Assembly: GCF_001956295.1 (NCBI RefSeq)
Contig: NZ_MRTD01000003.1
Span: forward strand, 186,001-250,000
Direction: 5' to 3'
DNA length: 64,000 nucleotides
From: Paenibacillus sp. FSL A5-0031
Lineage (GTDB): Bacteria; Bacillota; Bacilli; Paenibacillales; Paenibacillaceae
Shown here: piece by piece, positions 1 through 7,944 of the stretch
How the letters are laid out: each line of letters starts with the position of its first letter
Numbering within the stretch: position 1 is the first letter of the stretch
The notes under the pieces: model-generated
Seen by the model: the letters and a program-made list of their open reading frames with translations, nothing else
What the model was told of the DNA's origin: nothing
Databases searched by the model: none
Program-made: the position numbers and the translations under genes

Positions 1-222
1 GAGTACAAAGTTAAAGTTGGAGACAAAGTTAGACTAAAACTTTCCAACAAAAGCGGTATCCACGGGATGCATATTGACGAGCTTAAAGTAGCTTTGGATA
101 ACGATCACCCGGAAACAGATTTGGAATTTAAAGAGCCAGGTACTTACAGAATCTATTGTTCCATTCCATGCGGTCAAGGACATACAACGATGGAATCGAC
201 TTTAGTGGTTGAAGCAGCCTAG
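1..222 (+). CDS. Cupredoxin / cytochrome c oxidase subunit II-type CuA domain (5' partial)
   Basis: Only the last 73 codons are in the window, with the frame open from base 1. The peptide ends with a binuclear copper signature, CSIPCGQGHTTM (C-x3-C-x3-H-x2-M), and an upstream His in SGIHGMH. This is the ligand set of the CuA site in cytochrome oxidase subunit II and related single-domain cupredoxins. It probably faces the outside of the membrane and carries electrons to a terminal oxidase or is a small secreted cupredoxin. Which one cannot be decided because the N-terminus is missing. Confidence 0.85.
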   Translation, partial: EYKVKVGDKVRLKLSNKSGIHGMHIDELKVALDNDHPETDLEFKEPGTYRIYCSIPCGQGHTTMESTLVVEAA

Positions 223-254
223 TGCGTAATTGATTCATGTGCTGTAGAAATGAG

Positions 255-278
255 AAAGGAGCCGAAAGGCTCCTTTTT
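255..278 (+). terminator. Intrinsic terminator after the cupredoxin gene
   Basis: The stem AAAGGAGCC / GGCTCCTTT closes a GAAA tetraloop and runs into a T tract. It lies 32 bases after the cupredoxin stop. Confidence 0.9.
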
Positions 279-291
279 GCCTAAAATAAAG

Positions 292-558
292 CTATCGTGC
301 TGAACGAGGATGATGCTCTTTGTCACGACTGCGTACGATAAGCACGTCGGCGAGAAAGCCAAGCAGCGCCCATGTAGCAACAGTAAGTACATACATGAGC
401 AAGACGTTAACCTCGTGCACGTCAACAAATAAATCAACGACCCATGCGGGAATGCTAAACATGAAGAAAACAAGATTGTGCGGGTCGTAACCCGTGGAGT
501 TGAACAAGCAGATAGCTAGTCCAATAATTGTTGCAACAATTGTAACTGGATAGCGCAT
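292..558 (-). CDS. Small integral membrane protein, 88 aa
   Basis: Unrecognised family. From the ATG at 558 the protein begins MRYPVTIVATIIGL and has about three hydrophobic segments (residues 3-18, 28-45, 50-70) with a charged C-terminus (RSRDKEHH). An AAGGGG sequence lies about 11 bases before this ATG. The reading frame continues 25 codons further upstream, but that part is polar and unlike the rest, so the shorter form is preferred. It converges on the cupredoxin gene. No function can be assigned. Confidence 0.65.
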   Translation of the reverse strand: MRYPVTIVATIIGLAICLFNSTGYDPHNLVFFMFSIPAWVVDLFVDVHEVNVLLMYVLTVATWALLGFLADVLIVRSRDKEHHPRSAR

Positions 559-668
559 AACGTACACCGAGCCCCTTCGTGTTAAAGATTGCCGTAATGC
601 GACTGCATAGGTTATTATGTGACAAATAGACAAAAGTTATGCGTCAATATTAGAGGAGGAACTAAATA

Positions 669-956
669 ATGCTTACTCATATCGTATTTTTTAAATTAAA
701 AGATGGCAGCGCAGAGAGCGTAGCGCGTACCGCACAAGTGCTTAGGGATATGGAAGGGCAAATCGAAGTATTAAAGTCGATTGAGGTTGGCGTGGACGTT
801 GTGCATTCGGAGCGTTCTTACGATATCGCTCTTATTACGAAGTTCGAATCTTTGGAAGCGCTAGAAGTGTATCAAGTGCATCCTGTACATAAAAAAGTTA
901 TTGAACACATGATGCAAGTTCGTGAAGCTTCCGTCAGCGTTGATTTTGAAAGCTGA
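669..956 (+). CDS. Dabb family (stress-responsive alpha/beta barrel) protein
   Basis: A 95-aa protein starting MLTHIVFFKLKDGS, with the dimeric alpha/beta barrel pattern: N-terminal H-I-V-F-F-K-L strand, central VDVVHSERSYDIALI, and a YQVHPVHKKV helix. Proteins of this fold are small cytosolic dimers. Most have no proven activity, though a few are cyclases. A GAGGAGGA ribosome binding site lies 10 bases before the ATG. The next two short genes follow closely on the same strand and may be cotranscribed. Confidence 0.9.
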   Translation: MLTHIVFFKLKDGSAESVARTAQVLRDMEGQIEVLKSIEVGVDVVHSERSYDIALITKFESLEALEVYQVHPVHKKVIEHMMQVREASVSVDFES

Positions 957-974
957 GAGGCAGGTTGAGCAGTT

Positions 975-1091
975 ATGAGCGACATGAGGGATGTATACGA
1001 AATATTTACTTATTTGCTTGTTATCATTTTTAGCAGCATTATTATGGTGGCGTGGCTGAAACGCAAAGGGAAAAAAAAGAAGCAAGGCTGA
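975..1091 (+). CDS. Predicted 38-aa single-pass membrane peptide
   Basis: A short frame beginning MSDMRDVYEIF has one hydrophobic segment (about residues 9-27, rich in L, I, V and F) followed by a very basic tail (KRKGKKKKQG). The layout, N-out with a cytosolic Lys/Arg tail, is that of many real small membrane proteins. It sits 18 bases after the Dabb gene and 17 bases before the yutE-like gene. Its ribosome binding site (AGGTTGAG) is only moderate, so the call rests mostly on composition and spacing. Confidence 0.5.
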   Translation: MSDMRDVYEIFTYLLVIIFSSIIMVAWLKRKGKKKKQG

Positions 1092-1108
1092 AAGCGGGCG
1101 ACTGATTG

Positions 1109-1528
1109 ATGTATTATGTGAATCGTGAACAAATAGCGGTAAGGTTGAATTCGATTACTGAAATCGCTTCGGCGCTGGACTCGCTTGCCGCTAATTGGCA
1201 GGGAACGGTGCTGGAGGGGCTGGCGCAGGAAAGAGCGCTGCATCTGGCTATTGAAACCGTAACAGATGTTGGCAGCTTCTTGATCGACGGGTTTATTTTG
1301 CGGGATGCGAGCAGCTATGAGGACATCATCGATATTACTGGCGAGGCAGGCGCGTTTCCGCTTGAAATGCAGGCGACGCTGACGGAGCTGGTGAAGCTTC
1401 GCAAGCCGTTAGTGCAGGACTATTATGTTTGGCCGAGAACTGAGCTTCATCCGCTTACGAAGACGCTTACTGCTCTGCTGCCTGCCTTTAAGCAATCGAT
1501 TGATGATTATTTAGAACGCGAGCTGTAG
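1109..1528 (+). CDS. yutE: YutE-like DUF86/HepT-family protein
   Basis: The 139-aa product (MYYVNREQIAVRL...) matches the DUF86 family, with diagnostic stretches VTDVGSFLIDGFILRD, SYEDIIDI and KLRKPLVQDY. The Bacillus YutE protein has the same layout as I recall it. HepT toxins of this family carry R-x4-6-H-x-Y. Here the corresponding place reads RKPLVQDYY without the His, so it is probably not an active HepT-type RNase, and no MNT antitoxin gene is adjacent. A TTG one codon upstream (1106) is an alternative start. The role of YutE is unknown. Confidence 0.85.
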   Translation: MYYVNREQIAVRLNSITEIASALDSLAANWQGTVLEGLAQERALHLAIETVTDVGSFLIDGFILRDASSYEDIIDITGEAGAFPLEMQATLTELVKLRKPLVQDYYVWPRTELHPLTKTLTALLPAFKQSIDDYLEREL

Positions 1529-1608
1529 GCGTTTTTGCTATTTGCACGTAAACCATTACGATTGCAGAGCAAGCATAGATTATGACTTTATGATTGTTTT
1601 ACGCTTGA

Positions 1609-1637
1609 TTTACGAAAAACTAAAAATACGTTACAAT
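1609..1637 (+). promoter_or_regulatory. Predicted sigma-A promoter of the SufR-like gene
   Basis: TTTACG and TACAAT are separated by exactly 17 bases, ending 33 bases before the start codon. Confidence 0.6.
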
Positions 1638-1669
1638 GACGCTATCAAGCCTGCAAAGGTGGTGAAGGG

Positions 1670-2335
1670 TTGAAGCGGATGAAAACGGCAAGTGCATCAG
1701 ATATAACGGCAGCTTCACGCGGTGATCATTCCACGCGAGAGCGCATATTGATGCTGCTGAAAACAGGCGGCAGATTGAATGCTGGTTCCTTGTCAAGCGA
1801 GCTAGGACTAACGGAAATGGCAATCAGGCGGCATATGTATGCACTAGAGAGCGAAGGCAGCGTGAATATCGTATCGGTGCGGCAAGCCATGGGCAGACCG
1901 CTCCATGCGTATGAGCTGACAGCTGAGGCGGATGAGCTTTTCCCCAAAAATTATCATATGCTCGCACTCGACTTGCTGGGCGAGCTCGCTGATGACCCGG
2001 ATACCGCAGCGCTTATTGACCGGATGTTTGATGGACGCAAGAACAAGCTGCTCGAACGTTATGAGCCCCGGATGGCGGGCAAGAGCTTGGAGCAGAAGGT
2101 GAGCGAGCTCGCAGCGATTCAGAACGCTGGAGGTTATATGGCTGAAGTGGAACCACAAAGCGACGGCAGCTATATGTTGTATGAGTATAATTGTCCGATT
2201 GCTCAAGTAGCCGGCAAATATTTGCAAGCTTGCAAATGTGAGCTCTCCTTGTTTAAATCGCTGCTTGACGTACCTGTTGAACGAACGGAATGTTTGGCGA
2301 AGGGCGGCGGCAAGTGCAGCTACCGCATCGGTTAA
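1670..2335 (+). CDS. SufR-like Fe-S cluster-sensing transcriptional regulator
   Basis: The 221-aa protein has an N-terminal winged helix (about residues 20-85; ERILMLLKTGG...LGLTEMAIRRHMYALESEG) and a C-terminal cysteine cluster: NCPIAQ, then C-K-C-E at 188-190, C208 and C216 (CLAKGGGKCSYRIG). This arrangement is typical of SufR and related regulators that bind a Fe-S cluster and repress or activate Fe-S assembly genes. The TTG start is chosen because AAAGGTGG lies about 8 bases upstream; the first ATG is three codons later. It has its own promoter and terminator. No suf genes are visible nearby. Confidence 0.85.
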   Translation: MKRMKTASASDITAASRGDHSTRERILMLLKTGGRLNAGSLSSELGLTEMAIRRHMYALESEGSVNIVSVRQAMGRPLHAYELTAEADELFPKNYHMLALDLLGELADDPDTAALIDRMFDGRKNKLLERYEPRMAGKSLEQKVSELAAIQNAGGYMAEVEPQSDGSYMLYEYNCPIAQVAGKYLQACKCELSLFKSLLDVPVERTECLAKGGGKCSYRIG

Positions 2336-2347
2336 TGAAATAAATAG

Positions 2348-2397
2348 AGGTTGTCTTTGCAAATCGGAGAAGATTTGCTGAGACAGCCTTTTTTTGT
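2348..2397 (+). terminator. Intrinsic terminator after the SufR-like gene
   Basis: A 17-bp imperfect stem (GGTTGTCTTTGCAAATC / GATTTGCTGAGACAGCC) is followed by seven T. Confidence 0.85.
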
Positions 2398-2551
2398 TGC
2401 AAATGTGGAAAAAGCACCGATGCCTTATCATTTTTATTTCGGTTGTGTCATGACAAGCCCATGCTGCTTATACTGTCATTACGCAAGTGGGCATTCGTCT
2501 AGGAGCATATACGTATGATCCTGCAATTGATAGAGGAGGAGGGATGCAGGC

Positions 2552-3028
2552 ATGGTCATGATGTGGAGCGCAGCGGTAGTTGCTGGAGCATTTGTCATTC
2601 TAGTTGGCGGTATACTCATTGCCTTGCGGTCGGCGCTAAGCAAAGTGAAGCAAGTGCAGGCTGAAGCGGAGATTATGAGGCAGGACCTCAGTAAGTTATC
2701 CGCTGAGATTGGCGGGCTTGTGCAGCCGACCGAGGAAGCGATTCGCGCGGTACACCGTCAGTTGCAAGCCATGAGCAAGCTATTTGAAGCGGCAGGGCAG
2801 GTCGGCGGAGCAATTGCCCACACGACATCGACGGTTGAGCGGGTAACGTCTATATTATCGGAGTCGGCTGAGCAGCATGCGAAGCGGCACGAGACGAAGC
2901 GGCAGGTCGGTGAGGCGCTTGAATGGGCAGAGCTAGGGATGGCGGCATGGCAGCTGTGGCAAACTAGCCGAAAGGCAGCAACGACTGCCGAAGATGAGCA
3001 TGGACCTGTATTCGAATCGGAATCTTAA
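2552..3028 (+). CDS. DUF948 membrane-anchored protein (YtxG-like)
   Basis: A 158-aa protein with one N-terminal membrane segment (about residues 4-25) and a long Glu/Lys/Gln-rich helical, probably coiled-coil region (30-130) that contains PTEEAI and GGAIAHTTSTVERV. That is the DUF948 layout. The start is set by a strong GGAGGAGGG 9 bases before ATG. The following ytxH-like gene begins 51 bases downstream; DUF948 and YtxH genes are paired in bacilli (ytxGH), where they belong to the general stress response. No clear sigma-B promoter was found here. Confidence 0.88.
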   Translation: MVMMWSAAVVAGAFVILVGGILIALRSALSKVKQVQAEAEIMRQDLSKLSAEIGGLVQPTEEAIRAVHRQLQAMSKLFEAAGQVGGAIAHTTSTVERVTSILSESAEQHAKRHETKRQVGEALEWAELGMAAWQLWQTSRKAATTAEDEHGPVFESES

Positions 3029-3079
3029 GTCAAGGTGCTAAGGTCGAAGAGCACGCTAAACACGAAAGGAGCAAAAACA

Positions 3080-3496
3080 ATGACAACACGTAAACAAACA
3101 AAAGGATTTTTTCTCGGCGCATTAGCTGGAGGTGTTGTAGGCTCGATTGCTGCATTGTTGCTAGCACCGAAGCCGGGCAAGGAATTGCGTCAGGATATTT
3201 CAACAGGCGCACAGAAGGTTGGAGAAACGACGGTTAGAGTTGCAGGTCAAGTAGGCGATACGACGGGTCGTATTGCTAAACAGATCAGCGGCCAAGCGAT
3301 TCAAATTGCCGATCGTACGAAACAAGCGGCAAGCAGCGTTGTAAGCACGGTAAGAGGCCGCAACAAAGTTACAGAGGAAACAGAAGCGGTTAGTGGCGAT
3401 ATCGCTTTTACAGAAGATGGCAATGAGCAAGCAGCAAGTGCAATTGAAGCGGTAGAAGCCGGAGAAACAGAAGCTGCTACAGCAAAGGAACAATAG
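3080..3496 (+). CDS. ytxH: YtxH-like general stress protein
   Basis: The start at ATG 3080 follows AAAGGAG by 8 bases; a longer frame from 3035 lacks such a site. The 138-aa product has a glycine-rich membrane segment ([21 protein letters not shown], residues 10-30), then [11 protein letters not shown], the hallmark of the YtxH family, and a polar Thr/Ala/Gln-rich helical tail. It probably anchors in the cytoplasmic membrane together with the DUF948 protein upstream. Molecular function is unknown. Confidence 0.92.
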   Translation: MTTRKQTKGFFLGALAGGVVGSIAALLLAPKPGKELRQDISTGAQKVGETTVRVAGQVGDTTGRIAKQISGQAIQIADRTKQAASSVVSTVRGRNKVTEETEAVSGDIAFTEDGNEQAASAIEAVEAGETEAATAKEQ

Positions 3497-3568
3497 AGAC
3501 TTAACGATAGATGGAACATACGTAAATTAGGCAATGGGTAAAATGGTTCAATTGTTTAATTCAAAAAG

Positions 3569-3609
3569 GCAAACGGCAGGGAGCGAAGTCTCCTGCCGTT
3601 TGTTTTTTT
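3569..3609 (+). terminator. Strong bidirectional terminator between ytxH and glgC
   Basis: CAAACGGCAGG pairs with CCTGCCGTTTG, followed by seven T on this strand. The reverse strand also has a short T-rich tail, so it can serve the converging glgC gene. Confidence 0.92.
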
Positions 3610-3629
3610 ATTCACGTGTATGAATAGGG

Positions 3630-4850
3630 TTAGCCAACAATATGGTTGTGAACGTAATTGGACACGGGACGAAGCAAGCTTGCGAGCGGCTCCATGTTGT
3701 AGTCGTTCATTGATGGTGAAGTTGCGGTAATGGCTTCGCCTGGCCCAACTACAGAAATTTCATCATCTAATCGACCGACGAACGCGCCGTCATGAATAAT
3801 AGCACCTTCACCGATAATGACGCGATGGAGCGTAACATTTCTTCCAATTCTGGCTCCCGGCATGATGATGCTCTCATAAATTTCGCTGTTTACGCCTATT
3901 GTAACGCCTGAGCAAATGATGGAGCGTGTTACTTCTGCTTCCACAGCGCAAGCGGGGTGGAGGATGGAGTCGGTAATTGATGCTTCGGGGCTTAAGTAAG
4001 GCTTTTCGCTAGACTGGTTTGTTCCGGACTGAGCTGGCCACTTCGCTGCGCCAAGCTTTAGCTCGCCATCCAGCAGATCCATGTTGGCTTCCCATAGGCT
4101 GTTTATTGTACCGACATCCCGCCAGTAGCCTTTATAAGGGTAAGCGATCATATTGGTTTTGGAGGTAAGAAGAGCAGGAATAATATCTTTGCCAAAATCA
4201 TGAGTTGACGCTTCCGAAGCAGCATCTTCAATGAGTATTTTTTTCAAGTCTGACCAGCGGAATAAATAAATGCCCATGGAAGCTAAGTTGCTGCGAGGAT
4301 CCGAAGGTTTCTCATGAAAGGAATTGACCCGAAATTGTTCATCAGTTTCTAAAATGCCGAAGCGGCTTGCCTCGCGCCAAGGAACTTGTTTAACGGCGAT
4401 CGTAACAGCTGCACCGCGGTTTTTGTGGAATTCAAGCATAGGCTTGTAGTCCATCTCGTAAATGTGGTCGCCCGAGAGGATTAGTACATGCTCTGGAGCT
4501 TTCTCATCGATAAAGTCGATGTTCTGATAAATAGCATCGGCCGTTCCCGCATAGCCTTCTAAACATTTTTTTGAAGAAGGGAGGAAGGATACTCCGCTAT
4601 TCGCTTGATCCGTTTGATAACCGTTCGTGGATTGATTTACATATTTATGAACGCTTTCGGCGCAGTACTGCGTAAGCACGCCAATCGTAGTAATATTTGA
4701 GTTTGCACAATTGTTAAGTGGAAAATCAATCATTCGGAAGCGATCGCCAAAAGGTACGACAGGTTTGGCAAACTGAGTTGTGAGCGGGGCTAGGCGCCGC
4801 CCTTCTCCACCGGCTAACAGCATAGCAATACATTCAGTATGGTTCTTCAA
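3630..4850 (-). CDS. glgC: Glucose-1-phosphate adenylyltransferase
   Basis: The 406-aa enzyme makes ADP-glucose from ATP and glucose-1-phosphate for glycogen synthesis. Seen in sequence: the nucleotide loop LLAGGEGRRLAPLT (12-25), KPVVPFG, the catalytic-site region SGDHIYEMDY, GYWRDVGT, and a left-handed beta-helix C-terminus (about 290-380). The start is TTG with GGGGGAAA 8 bases upstream. No glgD, glgA, glgB or glgP gene is beside it, which is unusual because glgC normally sits in a glycogen operon. Its neighbour is an alpha-glucan hydrolase, so the region may handle storage glucan. Confidence 0.95.
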   Translation of the reverse strand: MKNHTECIAMLLAGGEGRRLAPLTTQFAKPVVPFGDRFRMIDFPLNNCANSNITTIGVLTQYCAESVHKYVNQSTNGYQTDQANSGVSFLPSSKKCLEGYAGTADAIYQNIDFIDEKAPEHVLILSGDHIYEMDYKPMLEFHKNRGAAVTIAVKQVPWREASRFGILETDEQFRVNSFHEKPSDPRSNLASMGIYLFRWSDLKKILIEDAASEASTHDFGKDIIPALLTSKTNMIAYPYKGYWRDVGTINSLWEANMDLLDGELKLGAAKWPAQSGTNQSSEKPYLSPEASITDSILHPACAVEAEVTRSIICSGVTIGVNSEIYESIIMPGARIGRNVTLHRVIIGEGAIIHDGAFVGRLDDEISVVGPGEAITATSPSMNDYNMEPLASLLRPVSNYVHNHIVG

Positions 4851-4970
4851 TTCAATTTCCCCCTGACTAGTAAGTGTAGTAGTGTTGGCTCTGTTTCTTA
4901 TATGGAGTCATTAACCTTTCATGGTGACTTTGAAACCGATACGGAGAAAAAAAGGGGGAAATAGATAAGC

Positions 4971-5013
4971 GAAAAGGGCTCTTGCTCCGCCGGCAAGACG
5001 GTGCAAAAGCCCT
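4971..5013 (-). terminator. Intrinsic terminator of the GH13 gene (reverse strand)
   Basis: On the reverse strand AGGGCTTTTGC pairs with GCAAGAGCCCT around a GC-rich inner stem and is followed by TTTT. It separates the GH13 gene from glgC, so the two are probably separate transcripts. Confidence 0.75.
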
Positions 5014-5020
5014 CAAATGA

Positions 5021-6766
5021 TTAGATATTTCTATACAAAATTCGGAAATCATGCGGGCCGAGCTCAAGCTGAAGCTGCTCTTCGAATGTGGCAACTTCTT
5101 CATTCGAGAGCGCATCTTTCCAGTCGTCCGCCTGCATTGGATGCGTAAGCTTAACGGTTTCCTCGGTATGGTTAATCCAAATGGTGAAATGTTGATTGGC
5201 GTTTAATCGCTCATAAATGAAGGCGCCGCGTTCGTTATCTGCAAATAAGAAGCGGAATCGCCCATCACGAAGAACGGTATGCTGCTTGCGTAGGGCAATG
5301 AGGAGCTGATAGAAATCAAACAGCTCGCGGTCCTGTTTGTCCGCATCCCATTCCATACATTTGCGGCAGTCCGGATCATCGCCGCCATCCATTCCAATCT
5401 CGTCGCCATAATAGATGCAAGGGATACCCATAGAAGTCATCATGAATACAACGGCTTGCTTTAAACGCTGCTTATCTCCATTTAAACGAGTTGACGCACG
5501 AGGTGTGTCATGACTGGATAGGAGGTTGAACATCGCCTCATTGGTTTGCTGAGGATATCGCATAAGTAAACGGTTGATTTGATCGGCGAAATCAGATGCT
5601 TTTCCTTCGGAGGAAGCAAAAAAATCCAAGATGTGCTGCGCAAATGGGTAATTCATCGAAGAGTCAAACTGATCACCGTGCAGCCAGTTAAGCGCATTGC
5701 TCCATACCTCGCCGATAATAAAAGCATCCGGCTTTTCAGCCTTAACGGCATGACGGAAATCCCGCCAGAAAGCATGATCAATTTCGTTAGCGACATCGAG
5801 CCGCCATCCGTCGATATCTGCTTCCTTAATCCAGTGCACAGCAACATCAAGCAAAAATTGCTTTACTTCCGGGTTTGCGGTATTCAGCTTCGGCATATTG
5901 CCATAAAATCCAAACGTAGCATAATTTGCTGTACCGTCTTTGACCTCTACAGGGAAGCCATTCAGATGAAACCAATCCTTGTACTTTGAATTTTCTCCAT
6001 TCGCGAGCACGTCTTGGAAAGGTGGAAACTGCTCGCTCGTATGATTAAAGACAGCATCCAAGACTACTCGGATATTTAGATCATGACAAGCGCTGACCAG
6101 CTTCTTAAGCTGCTCGGCATCTCCAAACTGCGGATCGATTTGCATATAATCGACCGTATCATATTTGTGATTTGAAGGTGCTGTAAATAATGGCGTCAAA
6201 TAAATCGCCGTCACTCCGAGGTCCGTCAGATGCTTGAGATTATCGATTATGCCTTGCAGATCGCCGCCAAAGTGGCTTTCGCCGCTAGGCGCTTCACCCC
6301 AGGGCTGCACGTGGTCGGGGTCGTTGGCCGTATCGCCATTTGCGAAGCGGTCGGGCATAATTTGATAGAAAACTGCTTCCTTTGCCCATTCAGGCGCATC
6401 AAACAAATCAACCGTATGAATAAAAGGAATTTCAAAATATCCGCCAGCTGGGGCAGGCTGCTCCTCAAAGATGCCATTCTCGATGAGCCATAACGTTTCT
6501 TCGCCGCTGCGTACACGAAAGCCGTACGAAAAACGCCCAAACTCCGGCTTGATGGCAGCTTCCCAATAATCAAAGAGGGAATCGGCAGCTATTTTTTCCA
6601 TCGGTACATCATGATGATGCTGATCCCAGTCGTATTTATCTCCTGTTACCGCAACAGCCTCTTCAACGTCATTTCTTTTGGTGCGCAGTCTAAGATGGAA
6701 AGTATCGCGATCGTATGCATAGGCCCATTTCAGATCCGATGAATGATGTAAACATTCTTTAAACAA
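5021..6766 (-). CDS. GH13 alpha-glycosidase (neopullulanase / cyclomaltodextrinase type)
   Basis: 581 aa with an N-terminal CBM34-like beta domain (about 1-120) and a GH13 TIM barrel. The four conserved regions are present: DAVFNH (237-242), GWRLD with nucleophile D324, GEVW with acid/base E353, and SSHDTPR with D420. Presence of the N-domain and lack of a signal peptide point to an intracellular maltogenic amylase, neopullulanase or cyclomaltodextrinase acting on maltodextrins. These three activities cannot be told apart from sequence alone. Confidence 0.93.
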   Translation of the reverse strand: MFKECLHHSSDLKWAYAYDRDTFHLRLRTKRNDVEEAVAVTGDKYDWDQHHHDVPMEKIAADSLFDYWEAAIKPEFGRFSYGFRVRSGEETLWLIENGIFEEQPAPAGGYFEIPFIHTVDLFDAPEWAKEAVFYQIMPDRFANGDTANDPDHVQPWGEAPSGESHFGGDLQGIIDNLKHLTDLGVTAIYLTPLFTAPSNHKYDTVDYMQIDPQFGDAEQLKKLVSACHDLNIRVVLDAVFNHTSEQFPPFQDVLANGENSKYKDWFHLNGFPVEVKDGTANYATFGFYGNMPKLNTANPEVKQFLLDVAVHWIKEADIDGWRLDVANEIDHAFWRDFRHAVKAEKPDAFIIGEVWSNALNWLHGDQFDSSMNYPFAQHILDFFASSEGKASDFADQINRLLMRYPQQTNEAMFNLLSSHDTPRASTRLNGDKQRLKQAVVFMMTSMGIPCIYYGDEIGMDGGDDPDCRKCMEWDADKQDRELFDFYQLLIALRKQHTVLRDGRFRFLFADNERGAFIYERLNANQHFTIWINHTEETVKLTHPMQADDWKDALSNEEVATFEEQLQLELGPHDFRILYRNI

Positions 6767-6814
6767 TGGCGTTCGCCCCTTATCATATGGTCTTCTATCT
6801 ATCGTTAATAATAG

Positions 6815-7621
6815 CTATCCGCGCAGCAAGGATTCTGCTCCGTCTATGTAAACGGTGGTACCTGAGACATGGTCCGAATCATCAGATGCGAGGAATAATG
6901 CAAGCTTGGCCACTTGAGCTGCGCTGCCGGGCCCATCTTCGAGCGGCTGGCTGCCTTCTGGATATTCAACGGGTATCGACACACTCTCTAGTTCTGGCGT
7001 GCGCTCCGTGTTTTGCTCGATATTCGTCTCAATAGCTCCGGGGCAGATGGCATTCACGCGAATTTTGTACTGAGCAAGCTCCAAAGCAGCCATCTTGGCA
7101 AAAGCGACCTGTCCAGCCTTTGTGCTGCTGTAGGCGCTGAAGCCGATATTCGAGAACACCCGATTACCATTTATGGAGCTGGTGATAATAATGCTTCCGC
7201 CTTTATCCTTTAACAAAGGGATAGCGTGTTTTACAGTCAGGAATGTGCCGGTGAGATTAACTTGAAGCGTCGTATTCCAGTCTTCGATATCCATCAGTTC
7301 AATCGGTGTTAATACACCGTTAATGCCTGCATTGGCAAATACAATGTCCAAGTGCCCATAATGCTCGCGTGCTTGTCGATAGGCGTCTTCAAGCTGAGCT
7401 TCGTTGGAAATATCAGTTTCAATAGGCAAGCAGTCGACATTGTATTCTCGAACACTTCGGCATACTTGCTCCATGGCGGATTCTTTAACATCAAGCAGAA
7501 CCAAATTGGCGCCTTCCTTCGCGAATTTCAAAGCTGCTGCCCTGCCAATACCAGAGCCTGCCCCGGTAATGAGAGCGACCTTTTCTTGCAAACGGCCGAT
7601 CGGATATTTCACTTTTGTCAT
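6815..7621 (-). CDS. SDR family oxidoreductase
   Basis: 268 aa, classical short-chain dehydrogenase: TGAGSGIGR cofactor loop (19-27), FANAG, catalytic SSI...YSSTK (Tyr and Lys of the Y-x3-K motif), and NAICPGAIET after it. An aspartate (LLDVKES) ends the second beta strand, which favours NAD over NADP. ATG 7621 follows AAGGAGGG by 8 bases, so the 15 extra upstream codons are discarded. The substrate is unknown. It is read away from murI and toward nothing related. Confidence 0.92.
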   Translation of the reverse strand: MTKVKYPIGRLQEKVALITGAGSGIGRAAALKFAKEGANLVLLDVKESAMEQVCRSVREYNVDCLPIETDISNEAQLEDAYRQAREHYGHLDIVFANAGINGVLTPIELMDIEDWNTTLQVNLTGTFLTVKHAIPLLKDKGGSIIITSSINGNRVFSNIGFSAYSSTKAGQVAFAKMAALELAQYKIRVNAICPGAIETNIEQNTERTPELESVSIPVEYPEGSQPLEDGPGSAAQVAKLALFLASDDSDHVSGTTVYIDGAESLLRG

Positions 7622-7944
7622 CTGAATGCCCTCCTTTTTGTTTTCAATCCAAATGCAATGCTCCACATTGTATCTACACGTATGTACCCGATCCGAGATG
7701 ATCTAAACCGAATACAAAAGGCTGAACCCCATTTATTCCTCTGCATTATTGCTGGATTAACCCAAAAAGGACTGTCAATGCTACGTAACGTAGTCATTAA
7801 CGGTCCTTTGTCATTTAAATGGAGCTTTCAACATGAAATTTCAGACCGCTTGTCCGAAATGTCGATAAGATACTGGTACGTTTTTGTGCCTGTATTCATA
7901 TGCTATTTTGTCTCTATTCATCACATTATGTTTAGGAAAGCGGT
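7622..7944. other. Intergenic region between divergent SDR gene and murI
   Basis: About 320 bases without a convincing gene; frames crossing it are antisense shadows. It holds a long imperfect hairpin (listed separately) and, near 7889-7917, a weak TTTTTG-17-TATTTT promoter candidate for murI. Confidence 0.6.
7764..7811 (-). repeat. Long stem-loop, terminator-like on the reverse strand
   Basis: AAAGGACTG pairs with CGGTCCTTT (one G-T), and inside it AATGCTACGT pairs with ACGTAGTCATT with a single bulge. On the reverse strand the stem is followed by TTTTT, which is the order expected of an intrinsic terminator, although no reverse-strand gene lies upstream of it. Confidence 0.6.

Noticed and set aside
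1109-1528. HepT toxin of a HepT-MntA pair
   Set aside because: The R-x4-6-H motif is lost and no MNT-type nucleotidyltransferase lies beside it; it fits YutE.
2440-2500. Sigma-B promoter upstream of the DUF948-ytxH pair
   Set aside because: Only a TATACT -10-like box is visible; no GTTT and GGGTAT pair at correct spacing.
5579-5989. 136-aa forward open frame inside the GH13 gene
   Set aside because: Antisense to the catalytic domain, no ribosome binding site and no motif.
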